A stretch of 64,000 nt of DNA from NCBI RefSeq assembly GCF_000961095.1, contig NZ_CP011058.1:4367501-4431500 (forward strand). The letters are read 5' to 3'. The stretch is from Paenibacillus beijingensis (GTDB lineage: Bacteria > Bacillota > Bacilli > Paenibacillales > Paenibacillaceae). Below are positions 43,155 through 51,749 of the stretch, in pieces. The notes under the pieces were generated by a model, which saw nothing but the letters and a program-made list of their open reading frames with translations, was not told the DNA's origin and did not search any database. The translations under genes were made by a program, and so were the position numbers. The first letter of the stretch is position 1. Every line of letters begins with the position of its first letter.

Positions 43155-43589
43155 ATGGCGTTTGAAAATCCTTCCCGCGAGAAGATTAAGGAGCTGCTGC
43201 AGCAAAGCGATACCGTCGCCGTCGTCGGCTTGTCCGACAATCCGCTGCGAACGAGTCACAGCGTATCCCAGGCGATGCAGCAGAAAGGGTACCGCATTAT
43301 TCCGGTCAACCCGAACGCGACCGAGATATTGGGTGAAAAAAGCTACCCCTCCTTGCGGGACATTCCTGAGCCAATCGACATTGTCAACGTGTTCCGGCGC
43401 AGCGAATTTACCCCGGCAATCGCGGAAGAAGCGGTTGCCGTGAAAGCGAAAGCGCTCTGGTTTCAGCTTGGCGTGTACAATGAGGAAGCCGCCGCGATCG
43501 CAGCGCGAGCGGGGCTGCAGGTGATTATGGACCGCTGCATCAAGGTCGAGGATTCGATCCTAATTCCTTCCGGCAAAACCAAAAAGTGA
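43155..43589 (+). CDS. CoA-binding domain protein (YneT/YccU-like)
   Basis: The 144-residue single Rossmann-like domain has VAVVGLSDNPLRTSHSVSQA, GYRIIPVNPN, VNVFRRSEFTP and GLQVIMDRCIKVE, the standard CoA_binding_2 pattern with the conserved cysteine. AGGAGGG lies before ATG 43155. The family binds CoA or a nucleotide; its physiological role is not settled. It follows aroA by 40 bp and may be read with it. Confidence 0.9.
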   Translation: MAFENPSREKIKELLQQSDTVAVVGLSDNPLRTSHSVSQAMQQKGYRIIPVNPNATEILGEKSYPSLRDIPEPIDIVNVFRRSEFTPAIAEEAVAVKAKALWFQLGVYNEEAAAIAARAGLQVIMDRCIKVEDSILIPSGKTKK

Positions 43590-43694
43590 TACGGATAAAA
43601 GGATTCCGTTTTCCTTACAATAAGTGAGGCTTCATCAGGCTCCTGCGTTCCGATAAGGGGCCTTGAAGACCTGACTTCAAGGAGGACCCAAAAC

Positions 43695-44372
43695 GTGTAT
43701 TCCAACCAACCGGGCAATTTTCAGCAAGGACTGGGACAATTCTCCCAAGGGCAACAGCAGCAGTACCAGCCTGCAGGTTATGTGCAATCGCGCTACCAGG
43801 GGCAATTGAGCCAGCCGACGTTCAATCGCTCGCCGCAGAGCAATTTGCCGATAACCTCAGGTTTAACGAATCAGTTCCAAAACCAGCCATCGCAATATAC
43901 ACCGGCAGGCGGCGGTTTCGTTCAAGCTCAAACACAGCCGAATCCTGTAAATTCACGCTTCCGCACCAACCAGGGGCCGGTTATTTCGCAGCTCGGCTAC
44001 CAAGCCGGAGCACAGAACCAGAACCAGTTCACGCAAACCCAATTCCAGCAGCAGCCGATTCAAAGCCAATTCGGAACGGCTATGAATACGAACGCCTTTT
44101 CGGGTCAATCCTACCAACCGGTTATCTCGCGCGTCGGCTACCAAGCGGGCCAAGAAACGAGAAATCCGGTTATTCAGGCAACGACGTATAACCAGCAGCA
44201 ACCGCAATTCGGCGGATATCAAGCCGGAAGCCAAATGGGAAGTCAAATGATGCAATCCCAGGCAACGAGCCAGTTCCACCCGGTTCATCAAATCACGAAT
44301 ACACGGCAAGACGCTGGTCCGGTCATTTCCAAATTAGGTTATACCAACGCGAGCGGTCAAAACACTTTCTAG
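43695..44372 (+). CDS. Gln/Asn-rich repeat protein
   Basis: 225 residues are read from GTG 43695, with AAGGAGGA about 9 nt upstream. About a quarter of the chain is glutamine. Three spaced repeats share the pattern [GQ]PVIS[QRK][LV]GY(QAG): GPVISQLGYQAG, QPVISRVGYQAG and GPVISKLGYTNASG. There is no signal peptide, membrane segment or charged cluster. The composition is like that of spore-coat and adhesive or prion-like proteins; a coat role is only a guess. It has its own terminator and is probably a single-gene unit. Confidence 0.75.
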   Translation: MYSNQPGNFQQGLGQFSQGQQQQYQPAGYVQSRYQGQLSQPTFNRSPQSNLPITSGLTNQFQNQPSQYTPAGGGFVQAQTQPNPVNSRFRTNQGPVISQLGYQAGAQNQNQFTQTQFQQQPIQSQFGTAMNTNAFSGQSYQPVISRVGYQAGQETRNPVIQATTYNQQQPQFGGYQAGSQMGSQMMQSQATSQFHPVHQITNTRQDAGPVISKLGYTNASGQNTF

Positions 44373-44422
44373 TCTGTTGTCCGTCTCATTTTTCGCGAGG
44401 GGAAAGGTAATCATCAACGCTG

Positions 44423-44453
44423 CGGCGGGCCGTTTTTTGGGCCCGTCGTTTTT
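44423..44453 (+). terminator. Terminator after the Gln-rich gene
   Basis: CGGCGGGCC (44423-44431) pairs with GGCCCGTCG (44440-44448), one G-T pair, then five T. Confidence 0.85.
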
Positions 44454-44455
44454 CT

Positions 44456-44484
44456 TTGACAAAACTCATTAAAACGCTTACCAT
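44456..44484 (+). promoter_or_regulatory. Promoter of the PTS operon with overlapping cre-like site
   Basis: TTGACA (44456-44461), 17 bp, TACCAT (44479-44484). Within it TTAAAACGCTTACC (44469-44482) matches the catabolite response element TGWAANCGNTNWCA at 10 of 12 fixed positions. CcpA is encoded 5.5 kb downstream, so carbon control of this promoter is plausible. Confidence 0.6.
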
Positions 44485-44536
44485 CAGGAAGCGGGCCTTT
44501 CATTAGGGGCATTATGAAACGACTTCGACCCGTAAA

Positions 44537-44606
44537 CTACGAAGTGAAAGTGACCCTTGCGAGTGTTTATGCTTACGAAGTAGGTTTTTCTCACGAAAAA
44601 CCTTTA
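44537..44606 (+). repeat. Hairpin repeat (one good, one degenerate copy) in the PTS 5' leader
   Basis: ATGCTTACGAAGTAGGTTTT (from 44569) continues as a hairpin GGTTTTTC (44583-44590), loop TCAC, GAAAAACC (44595-44602), then TTTAGGAGGAC, which holds the gene's ribosome site. A degenerate copy with CTACGAAGTG lies 36 bp upstream (44537). It is the same family and orientation relative to its gene as at 1182 and 41011. Confidence 0.85.
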
Positions 44607-44617
44607 GGAGGACAATA

Positions 44618-46492
44618 ATGAACTTCATGGGAAGTCTTCAGCGGCTTGGGCGGGCTTTTATGCTGCCTATGATCGTGCTGCCTGCTGCTGCGGTGTGCCT
44701 CTCCTTCAGTGAGCTGCCGTGGGGTGCGATTGGCCTCCCTGCTTTTTCGGGTTATCTGGCTATCGCCGGGCAAGCGTTGTTTTCATTTCTCCCTTATCTC
44801 TTTGCTGTCGGCATTGCCTGGGGGATGTCGGGGAATGCCGGTTCTGCAGGACTATCGGCGCTTGCCGGGATGTTCATATATACGGGTATCGTATCTTCCA
44901 GCAATTATGAGATTCAGCCCACTGTGCTGATCGGGGCCCTTATCGGGATGCTGTCGGGATTCAGCTATGAACGGTTTAAATCGGTCCGGCTTCCCGAATA
45001 CATACAATTTTTTGGAGGGCCGCGTTTCGTTCCGCTGTTTGTCTGCATCGTCTCGGTATTTTTTTCGATTGCGATGGTGGGCGTCGCTCCGCTGCTGCAG
45101 CGTCTGCTGCTTCTGCTCGGGGACGCGGTAGCAACGGCCGGCGGTTTCGGTGTTTTTTTGTTCGGATTTTTGCACCGCATTTTGGTCGTATTCGGACTGC
45201 ATCATCTGCTTAACCATGTATTCTGGTTTCAGGTAGGCGGCTACCGCCTTGCCGATGGAGAGATGATTTACGGCGATCTGCCGCGTTTTTTCGCGGGGGA
45301 TCCGAGCGCCGGAGTGTTCATGGCGGGTCTGTATCCGACGATGATGTTCGCTCTGCCGGCGATTGCATTTGCGATTATTCAGGAAGCAAGGGAAGATCTG
45401 AAGCCGAAAATTCGGCGAACGTTTTTGTCGGCGGCGCTGGCCTCCTTTTTGACCGGCGTATCGGAGCCCGTTGAATTTGCTTTTCTGTTTGTGGCGCCGT
45501 ATTTGTTCGTCGTGCATGCGCTGCTCTCCGGCGTTATTATGTGGGTAACGTATGAACTCGAAATCCGGCACGGATTCTCATTCTCCGCAGGCGCAATCGA
45601 CTTTGTGCTTAATTTTCATTTGTCTCAGAGAGGCTGGCTGCTCATTCCAATCGGCATCGTTGTATATATTGTTTATTATGTGCTTTTTTGCTGGGCGATA
45701 CGCCGCTTCCGCCTGCCGACGCCCGGACGCGAGGAAGGGTCGCAGCTGGACGATTGGGCGGAAGATATTCCGTACCGCGCGCCCCTTATTTTGCAGGCAA
45801 TCGGCGGCAAAGATAACATCGTCACGATGGAAGCTTGCATTACGCGATTGCGGTTAAAAGTAAATAACGACCGTCTGCTGGATACAAACGCGCTGCGCAA
45901 TCTCGGAGCGGCCGGCGTCATCCGGCTCGGGAGCGGCAACGTGCAGGTGGTGTTCGGCACGTTCTCGGAGCTCATTCGGGAAGAAATGCAAAAGGCGCTT
46001 CAGCGCGATCAGCGGCAAGTGTTGTTCAGCGCGCCGGTACAGGGGCGGATGATTCGGCTTGAGGAAGTCCCGGACCCGATTTTTGCCGGCAAGATTGTCG
46101 GCGACGGCGTCGCTTTTATCCCGGACCGCGGCGAGCTTGTATCTCCGGTACTCGGCAAAGTCATCCTCATCTACCCGACGATGCATGCCATCGGCCTTAA
46201 AACCGTGGACGGCTTGGAAGTGCTGCTCCATATCGGCATCAATACGTGGGAATTGTCGGATGGTGGCATTTTCAGAGCGGCGGTCAAAGAAGGCGACGAA
46301 GTTACGCCGGGACAATTGCTTGTTCGATTTGATCTGGCGAGGTTACGCAAGGCTGCCGGATCACTTGCAACGCCGATGGTGATCACGAACCCGCAGCTTG
46401 TCGCTTCATGGCGGTACGCGCCGTTCAAAGCGGTCAAGAAGGGGCAATCGTCGGTGATGTCGGTCGTATTGAAAGAAGTTACGAAAGAGTAA
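44618..46492 (+). CDS. PTS glucose/N-acetylglucosamine permease, IICBA
   Basis: 624 residues. The N-terminal IIC domain (about 1-370) has about ten membrane helices and GDLPRFFAGDPSAGVFMAGL, typical of the GlcNAc/glucose class. IIB follows with the phosphorylated cysteine in EACITRLRL (about residue 407), and IIA closes with LLHIGINTWEL (active His about residue 537). The chain is thus complete for PEP-dependent sugar uptake. The GlcNAc-type spacing favours nagP over ptsG, but this is not certain. The ptsI-like gene follows after 18 bp. Confidence 0.92.
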   Translation: MNFMGSLQRLGRAFMLPMIVLPAAAVCLSFSELPWGAIGLPAFSGYLAIAGQALFSFLPYLFAVGIAWGMSGNAGSAGLSALAGMFIYTGIVSSSNYEIQPTVLIGALIGMLSGFSYERFKSVRLPEYIQFFGGPRFVPLFVCIVSVFFSIAMVGVAPLLQRLLLLLGDAVATAGGFGVFLFGFLHRILVVFGLHHLLNHVFWFQVGGYRLADGEMIYGDLPRFFAGDPSAGVFMAGLYPTMMFALPAIAFAIIQEAREDLKPKIRRTFLSAALASFLTGVSEPVEFAFLFVAPYLFVVHALLSGVIMWVTYELEIRHGFSFSAGAIDFVLNFHLSQRGWLLIPIGIVVYIVYYVLFCWAIRRFRLPTPGREEGSQLDDWAEDIPYRAPLILQAIGGKDNIVTMEACITRLRLKVNNDRLLDTNALRNLGAAGVIRLGSGNVQVVFGTFSELIREEMQKALQRDQRQVLFSAPVQGRMIRLEEVPDPIFAGKIVGDGVAFIPDRGELVSPVLGKVILIYPTMHAIGLKTVDGLEVLLHIGINTWELSDGGIFRAAVKEGDEVTPGQLLVRFDLARLRKAAGSLATPMVITNPQLVASWRYAPFKAVKKGQSSVMSVVLKEVTKE

Positions 46493-46510
46493 GGCTGGAG
46501 GGATCGTACC

Positions 46511-48271
46511 ATGATTCAAGGTGTAGGGGCTTCTGCCGGTATTGCCATCGGAAAATGCTTCGTGCTGCCGAACTGGGAGTGGGAGCTGCCGGAGCATAAA
46601 ATCGACGTATCGGATCTCGCTTCGGAATTCGAGCGGCTGTACGAAGGGATTCGGACATCGAAGGTTGAAATCGAACAGATGAAGGATGAGCTGCGGGAAG
46701 TTGTCGGCACCAGCGAAAGCAGCATTTTTGACGCGCATCTCGCCATATTGGAAGATCCGGTTTTTATGAGCGAAATTCAAGGCATCATCAAGCGCCAATA
46801 TAAAGCCGCGGAAGTGGCGGTCAAAGAAGCGATCGATCATTTTGTGACGATGTTCGATCTCCTTGACGACGAATATATGAAGGAGCGGGCGCTCGACATT
46901 AAAGATGTCGGGAACCGGCTGCTGAAGCATTTGCTCGGGGTGCCGGAGATTAAACTGCCGACCGATACGCTGCCGTTTATTCTCGTCGCCAGCGAATTGT
47001 CGCCTTCCCAGCTGGCGCATTTGAACCCGGACAATGTGCTCGGCATCGCGCTGCTCGCGGGCAGCGTCACGTCCCATGCGGCAATAATGGCGCGTGCGCT
47101 CGGCATTCCGCTCGTCGTCTCTTTGGAAGGAAAGCTGCAGCAGACGATCGAGACGGGCGATATGATGCTGCTTGACGGAGGTGACGGCACCGTCTGCCAT
47201 AAGCCGGATGCAGCGTTGATACGGAAATATGCCAAGCTGCAGATGAGGCAAAAGGAAGACAGGCAGCGGCTGCGGGGGCTTGCCCAAGTCCAAGCCTCCA
47301 CTCCTGACGGCAAGCAGATGGAGCTCTCGGCTAATATCAGCTCGGTCAAGGAGCTGGAAATTGCGCTTGCTTACGGCGCTCACGGCGTCGGACTGTTCCG
47401 GACGGAGTTTCTTTATATGGACCGGTACCGGTTTCCAAGCGAAGCGGAACAGTTCGTCATCTACAGTCAGGTAGCGGAAAAGCTCGACGGGAAGCCGCTT
47501 ATTATCCGTACGCTGGACATTGGCGGAGATAAACATCTGGATTACTTTAATTTGCCTGATGAAACGAACCCGTTTCTCGGTTACCGGGCGATCCGGATCA
47601 GCCTGGACCGGAAAGATTTGTTCAAAACCCAGCTGCGCGCCATTCTGCGCGCCAGCAATCACGGCAATGTGAAGGTGATGTACCCGCTAATTTCGTCTGT
47701 GGAGGAAGTTCGGGCGGCGAAAGAAGTATTGGAGGAAGCAAAGCTTGAGCTGGAAGCCGAGGGGCTGCCGTTTAACCGCTCGATCGAAAGCGGAATTATG
47801 ATCGAATTGCCGGCGGCGGCATTGATCGCCGATGTGCTTGCCGAAGAAGTCGATTTTTTCAGCATCGGCACGAACGATCTCGTACAATTCACGCTTGCAG
47901 TCGACCGTATGAACGACCAGATCTCGCATTTGTACGAACCGTTTCACCCGGCCGTGCTCCGTGCAATCCGGATGACGGTCGAGGCGGCCAAACAGAGAGG
48001 CATCCATGTCGGCGTATGCGGCGAGATGGCCGGCGATATACGGGCGCTGCCGATCTGGCTGGGCCTTGATGTGGATGAGCTGAGCATGTCGGCGGGCTCG
48101 ATCCTACAAGTGAAGGAGCGGCTGTTAAGGACAAGACAACAGGCGAGCCGAGTATTGACGGAGCAGCTGCACAAATGTTCCTCAAGCGCAGACATTCATG
48201 CCCGCCTCGATGAATTCAGCGATCAGATTGACCGTAACAGCCAAAACGCGGCCGCAATCGGCGATAAATAA
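46511..48271 (+). CDS. ptsI: PTS enzyme I (phosphoenolpyruvate-protein phosphotransferase)
   Basis: The 586-residue protein transfers phosphate from PEP to HPr. The active histidine is in GSVTSHAAIMARALGIP (about residue 189), with GVGLFRTEFLYMDR, the PEP-site NDLVQFTLAVDR and the C-terminal VCGEMAGD. The order IICBA-enzyme I without ptsH between them differs from the usual ptsGHI. HPr must come from another locus. The 3' end of the gene forms the 5' arm of its own terminator. Confidence 0.93.
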   Translation: MIQGVGASAGIAIGKCFVLPNWEWELPEHKIDVSDLASEFERLYEGIRTSKVEIEQMKDELREVVGTSESSIFDAHLAILEDPVFMSEIQGIIKRQYKAAEVAVKEAIDHFVTMFDLLDDEYMKERALDIKDVGNRLLKHLLGVPEIKLPTDTLPFILVASELSPSQLAHLNPDNVLGIALLAGSVTSHAAIMARALGIPLVVSLEGKLQQTIETGDMMLLDGGDGTVCHKPDAALIRKYAKLQMRQKEDRQRLRGLAQVQASTPDGKQMELSANISSVKELEIALAYGAHGVGLFRTEFLYMDRYRFPSEAEQFVIYSQVAEKLDGKPLIIRTLDIGGDKHLDYFNLPDETNPFLGYRAIRISLDRKDLFKTQLRAILRASNHGNVKVMYPLISSVEEVRAAKEVLEEAKLELEAEGLPFNRSIESGIMIELPAAALIADVLAEEVDFFSIGTNDLVQFTLAVDRMNDQISHLYEPFHPAVLRAIRMTVEAAKQRGIHVGVCGEMAGDIRALPIWLGLDVDELSMSAGSILQVKERLLRTRQQASRVLTEQLHKCSSSADIHARLDEFSDQIDRNSQNAAAIGDK

Positions 48272-48294
48272 CCGGTTGCGACCGCGTTTTTTTT
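48243..48294 (+). terminator. Terminator of the PTS operon, overlapping the end of ptsI
   Basis: AACGCGG (48245-48251) plus CGCAATCGG pair with CCGGTTGCG plus CCGCGTT (48272-48287), followed by a long T-run. Confidence 0.87.
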
Positions 48295-48298
48295 ATCC

Positions 48299-48829
48299 TT
48301 ATTGGCGGCTGCCGGCCAAAGCTTCCACAAACGCTTTCGCATATGGCGGCAAATCCGGCGGTCTGCGGGCGGAAACCAGGTTGCCGTCGATAACGACAGC
48401 CTCATCGAACCATTCGGCGCCGGCATTTTCCATATCGTCGCGAATGCCGGGCGTGGACGTCACTTTCCGTCCCTGCAAAATTTTAGCGGAGATGAGCACC
48501 CAGCCGGCATGGCAAATCTGTCCGATCGGCTTGCCAGCCGCATCCAGCTCGCGGACGAGCCGGAGCACTTGCGGGTAACGCCGGATTTTGTCCGGCGCCC
48601 ATCCTCCCGGAACGAGCAGCCCGTCGCAATCGGAGGCGTCCATCTCGTCATACGAGATGTCGGCAGTAGCGGGCACGCCGTATTTGCCGATGTACGTCCG
48701 TCCTTTTTCCGGACCGGCAAACTGCACAAGCGCTCCTTCTTCACGCGTACGGTAGACTGGATACCACAACTCCAAATCCTCAAATTCATCGTCCAGCAGA
48801 CAAATGACCTTTTTCCCCGATAATGTCAA
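48299..48829 (-). CDS. DJ-1/PfpI family protein
   Basis: 176 residues are counted from TTG 48829 (LTLSGKKVICLLDDEFED), chosen because GGAGG lies 8 nt upstream; the frame is open for 20 more codons before it. The nucleophile elbow is GQICHAGWVLISAK (conserved Cys), with the acid in DDEFEDLELWYP and CDGLLVPGGWAPDKIRR. Members act as deglycases, chaperones or proteases; the YraA/PfpI-like branch is the likely one. The gene is convergent with ptsI. Confidence 0.87.
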   Translation of the reverse strand: MTLSGKKVICLLDDEFEDLELWYPVYRTREEGALVQFAGPEKGRTYIGKYGVPATADISYDEMDASDCDGLLVPGGWAPDKIRRYPQVLRLVRELDAAGKPIGQICHAGWVLISAKILQGRKVTSTPGIRDDMENAGAEWFDEAVVIDGNLVSARRPPDLPPYAKAFVEALAGSRQ

Positions 48830-49111
48830 CTTGGTCTCCTCCTCGAATAAAAGCTTTGCGATCGCCGCCGTGCTTGCCGCACGCGGCATTCATTCCTTCA
48901 TTGTAACGAAGGCGGACCGCCAAAATCAAACCTTGAAGCCGATTTTTACGTTAACAGAAATTGCATTCGTCAAGGCAGGAGGATTTTTCGCGAAAGAGGT
49001 CGAATGTTTCTGACAATGAATAAATCGTTAATTGCGGGATATCGGTTCCGCAAGCGGCGCCGCAGCGTGACAAAGGCTGAGCGTGCGTTTAGAATGAAGG
49101 AGTGAACCAAA

Positions 49112-49525
49112 TTGCAAAAACGGTGTCCTTGTGGAGATATAATGTTGATGAAGCTGCGCACGGTCATTTATTCGGGCAAAGTGGAAATCGATAATGTGCC
49201 GATCTATTCGTGCCCCGCTTGCAGCCGCAGCGAAGTGTTTCCAGAGGTGAAATCGGAATTGACCGGACTGATCGGAAATCTGGGCGACGAACCCGAGAGA
49301 CAAACCTTTCTGTTTAACGAGTGGAACGAGTGGGCAAATTTATTAGTAGAAGCTTGCGCCGAACGTAAAAAACCGGATTCATCCGTCGTTCAAAATTTGG
49401 TTGAAGAACGTATTAACTCGCTGCTGGAGTTAATGCTGCTCGCCGATTCCCTTCATGACGAAGAGTGGAAACGGGATATCGAAAAGCGGCTGTCTCAAAT
49501 CAGCAGACATATTGCCCATACATAG
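49112..49525 (+). CDS. YgiT-like zinc-motif protein
   Basis: 137 residues start at TTG 49112 with AAGGAG about 9 nt upstream. The N-terminal 40 residues have MQKRCPCGDIMLMKLRTVIY and VPIYSCPACSRSEVFPEVK, that is CPC and CPAC motifs of the kind found in YgiT/MqsA zinc domains. The rest is helical (LVEERINSLLELMLLADSLH). No antitoxin helix-turn-helix or toxin partner is seen, so a toxin-antitoxin role is not supported. It is followed by ytxJ after 52 bp. Confidence 0.65.
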   Translation: MQKRCPCGDIMLMKLRTVIYSGKVEIDNVPIYSCPACSRSEVFPEVKSELTGLIGNLGDEPERQTFLFNEWNEWANLLVEACAERKKPDSSVVQNLVEERINSLLELMLLADSLHDEEWKRDIEKRLSQISRHIAHT

Positions 49526-49577
49526 CAATAAGCTGCCGGCTATAAGCCGGACTTCTTATCCCGAAGGAGAGATTACG

Positions 49578-49934
49578 ATGAGTTTATACCGTTCCTTAAT
49601 GACTGTCGAAGATTGGAAAGAAGTTTACGAAGCTTCAAAGACGAAGCCGCTGCTCGTGTTCAAACACAGCACCCGCTGTTCCGTCAGCGCCGAAGCGCAT
49701 GAAGCGTGGAGCAAATGGCTGAACGATTCGCAGGAGCTGCCGGTCGAAAATGTTCTCGTGCGGGTTGTCGAAGAACGTCCGGTTTCGAACGCAATCGAGG
49801 AATCGACCGGAGTCAAACACGCCTCGCCGCAGGCGATTCTAATCGCGGATGGCGAAGTGAAATGGCATACGTCTCACTGGAATATCACGTACGCTTCCTT
49901 GGAAGAGCATCTCCGTGAACATTGCACAAAGTAA
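49578..49934 (+). CDS. ytxJ: Bacilliredoxin-type YtxJ protein
   Basis: 118 residues from ATG 49578 (MSLYRSLMTVEDWKEVYEAS), GGAGA upstream; longer frames exist but lack this fit. The thioredoxin-like motif is FKHSTRCSVSAEAHEAW with a single active cysteine, as in the monothiol bacilliredoxin YtxJ (BrxC), which removes bacillithiol from proteins. The neighbourhood ytxJ-ccpA is conserved in Bacillales. It acts in the cytoplasm during thiol stress. Confidence 0.92.
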   Translation: MSLYRSLMTVEDWKEVYEASKTKPLLVFKHSTRCSVSAEAHEAWSKWLNDSQELPVENVLVRVVEERPVSNAIEESTGVKHASPQAILIADGEVKWHTSHWNITYASLEEHLREHCTK

Positions 49935-50005
49935 AAATTTGTCGTATGATTACGATAATGTACCTGCGGAGCGACCAAAAATTGATCTAATGGAGAGAAG
50001 GAAAC

Positions 50006-51013
50006 GTGACTGTAACCATTTATGATGTTGCAAGAGAAGCGGGAGTGTCTATGGCCACGGTTTCCCGTGTCGTTAACAATAACCCCAACGTAAAACCGCA
50101 AACCCGTAAAAAAGTGTACGAAGCGATTGAACGCCTCGGATATCGTCCGAACGCGGTAGCGCGCGGATTGGCGAGCAAGAAGACGACGACCGTCGGAGTC
50201 GTTATTCCCGACATCTCGAACTCGATCTTTGCCGAAGTGGCGCGCGGAATTGAAGATATCGCCAATATGTATCATTACAATATTATTTTGTGCAACGCGG
50301 ATAAGAAGAAAGACAAGGAAATCCGTGTTATCAATACGCTGCTGGAGAAGCAGGTGGACGGGCTGCTCTTTATGGGCGGCACCGTTACGGACGAGCATTT
50401 GCAAGCGTTCAAGACGGCTAACGTACCTGTCGTTCTGTGCGCCACCACCGATGAGAAGGGCACGATTCCTTCCGTCGATATCGATCATGAAGCGGCTGCC
50501 TACGATGCCGTAAAGACGCTGATCAATCAAGGACACACCAAAATTGCGATGATCAGCGGCACGCTGCAGGATCCGGCCAACGGGTACGCCCGTTTCCACG
50601 GTTACAAGCGCGCGCTGGAGGAAAGCGGTATTTCGTATGACGAGGATTTGGTGCGGATCGGCAATTACCGCTACGAATCGGGCGTCGAAGCGATGAAGCA
50701 TTTCCTTGATCGTTCGGACAAGCCTACCGCGGTATTTTCGGCCACGGACGAAATGGCGATCGGCACCATTCATGCGATCCAGGACGAAGGTCTCAAAGTA
50801 CCGGACGATATTTCCGTTATTAGCGTCGACAACAGCCGCATGGCTTCCATGGTGCGCCCGCAGCTGTCCGCTGTGGCCCAGCCGATGTACGATATTGGCG
50901 CCGTTTCCATGCGTCTGCTGACGAAACTGATGAAGAAGGAAAATGTCGAGCTGTCCAAAGTCGTTCTGCCTCACGAGGTCGTTGCCCGTCAATCGGTAGG
51001 GGCGAAGAGCTGA
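50006..51013 (+). CDS. ccpA: Catabolite control protein A
   Basis: 335 residues start at GTG 50006 (MTVTIYDVAREAGVSMATVS). This is a LacI-type helix-turn-helix (residues 3-50) and hinge (NAVARGLASKKT), followed by a sugar-binding-protein-like core that binds HPr-Ser46-P. It represses or activates carbon genes at cre sites. Two cre-like sites are visible in this window, before the PTS and acsA genes. The stop is immediately followed by the ATG of the nucleosidase gene. Confidence 0.95.
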   Translation: MTVTIYDVAREAGVSMATVSRVVNNNPNVKPQTRKKVYEAIERLGYRPNAVARGLASKKTTTVGVVIPDISNSIFAEVARGIEDIANMYHYNIILCNADKKKDKEIRVINTLLEKQVDGLLFMGGTVTDEHLQAFKTANVPVVLCATTDEKGTIPSVDIDHEAAAYDAVKTLINQGHTKIAMISGTLQDPANGYARFHGYKRALEESGISYDEDLVRIGNYRYESGVEAMKHFLDRSDKPTAVFSATDEMAIGTIHAIQDEGLKVPDDISVISVDNSRMASMVRPQLSAVAQPMYDIGAVSMRLLTKLMKKENVELSKVVLPHEVVARQSVGAKS

Positions 51014-51718
51014 ATGATGAAACGATACGATACAGTTGGCATCATGGGTGCGATGGTGGAGGAACTGGAGCTTCTGCATCAACATGTTGAGGTGGAATCC
51101 ACCGTCGTCAAGGCGGGCATGACCTTTTATAAAGGCCGGTGGCAGGGCAAAAACATCGTTTTTTGCAAATCCGGCGTCGGAAAAGTAAACGCTGCGGTAT
51201 GCACGCAAGCTTTGATTGATCTGGGCGCCGAATGCGTCCTGTTTACCGGAGTGGCGGGAGCTGTGGATCCGAAGCTGGAAATCGGCGATATTGTCGTATC
51301 GACGTCCAGCATCCAGCATGACATGGACTGCTCGCCGCTCGGATTTGCGCCCGGCGTCATTCCGTTTCAGGAATTGTCCGAATTTCCGGCAGATCCGGAA
51401 CTGGTACAGGTGGCGTCGGTTGCGAGCGACCGTTTGTTTCCGGGCAGAAGCATGAAAGGAATCGTTCTCTCCGGCGATCAGTTTATTGCCAGCCGCGAGA
51501 AGGTGCAATCCCTTTATGAGACGTTCCACGGCGCCTGCGCGGAGATGGAAGGCGCTTCTCTTGCACAGGTTTGCGCCATGAACGGCATTCCTTACGTCGT
51601 CATCCGATCGATGTCCGATAAAGCGGACGGATCGGCAAACGTGAACTTTGCGGAGTTTACCGTTCAAGCATCGAATAATTCATACCGGATTATTGACGAA
51701 ATCATCCGGAACTTATAA
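51014..51718 (+). CDS. mtnN: 5'-methylthioadenosine/S-adenosylhomocysteine nucleosidase-like protein
   Basis: The 234-residue protein begins VGIMGAMVEELELLHQHVE after MMKRYDT. The nucleoside-phosphorylase fold shows VGKVNAAVCTQALID, FTGVAGAVDPKLEIGDIV, the catalytic region DQFIASREKV, CAEMEGASLAQVC and RSMSDKADGSA (catalytic Asp). It cleaves MTA and SAH, feeding methionine salvage. The start directly follows the ccpA stop (TGA-ATG), so the two are coupled, an unusual pairing. A terminator follows. Confidence 0.93.
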   Translation: MMKRYDTVGIMGAMVEELELLHQHVEVESTVVKAGMTFYKGRWQGKNIVFCKSGVGKVNAAVCTQALIDLGAECVLFTGVAGAVDPKLEIGDIVVSTSSIQHDMDCSPLGFAPGVIPFQELSEFPADPELVQVASVASDRLFPGRSMKGIVLSGDQFIASREKVQSLYETFHGACAEMEGASLAQVCAMNGIPYVVIRSMSDKADGSANVNFAEFTVQASNNSYRIIDEIIRNL

Positions 51719-51722
51719 GTGA

Positions 51723-51749
51723 AGCCCTTCCGACCGGAAGGGCTTTTTT
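51723..51749 (+). terminator. Terminator of ccpA-mtnN
   Basis: AGCCCTTCC (51723-51731) pairs with GGAAGGGCT (51736-51744), loop GACC, then T. Confidence 0.93.

Noticed and set aside
49112..49934. Toxin-antitoxin pair suggested by a YgiT-like zinc motif
   Set aside because: The next gene is ytxJ, not an RNase toxin, and no helix-turn-helix follows the zinc motif.
49874..51667. A 597-codon minus-strand frame
   Set aside because: It is the antisense shadow of ccpA and the nucleosidase gene, both of which have full family signatures.
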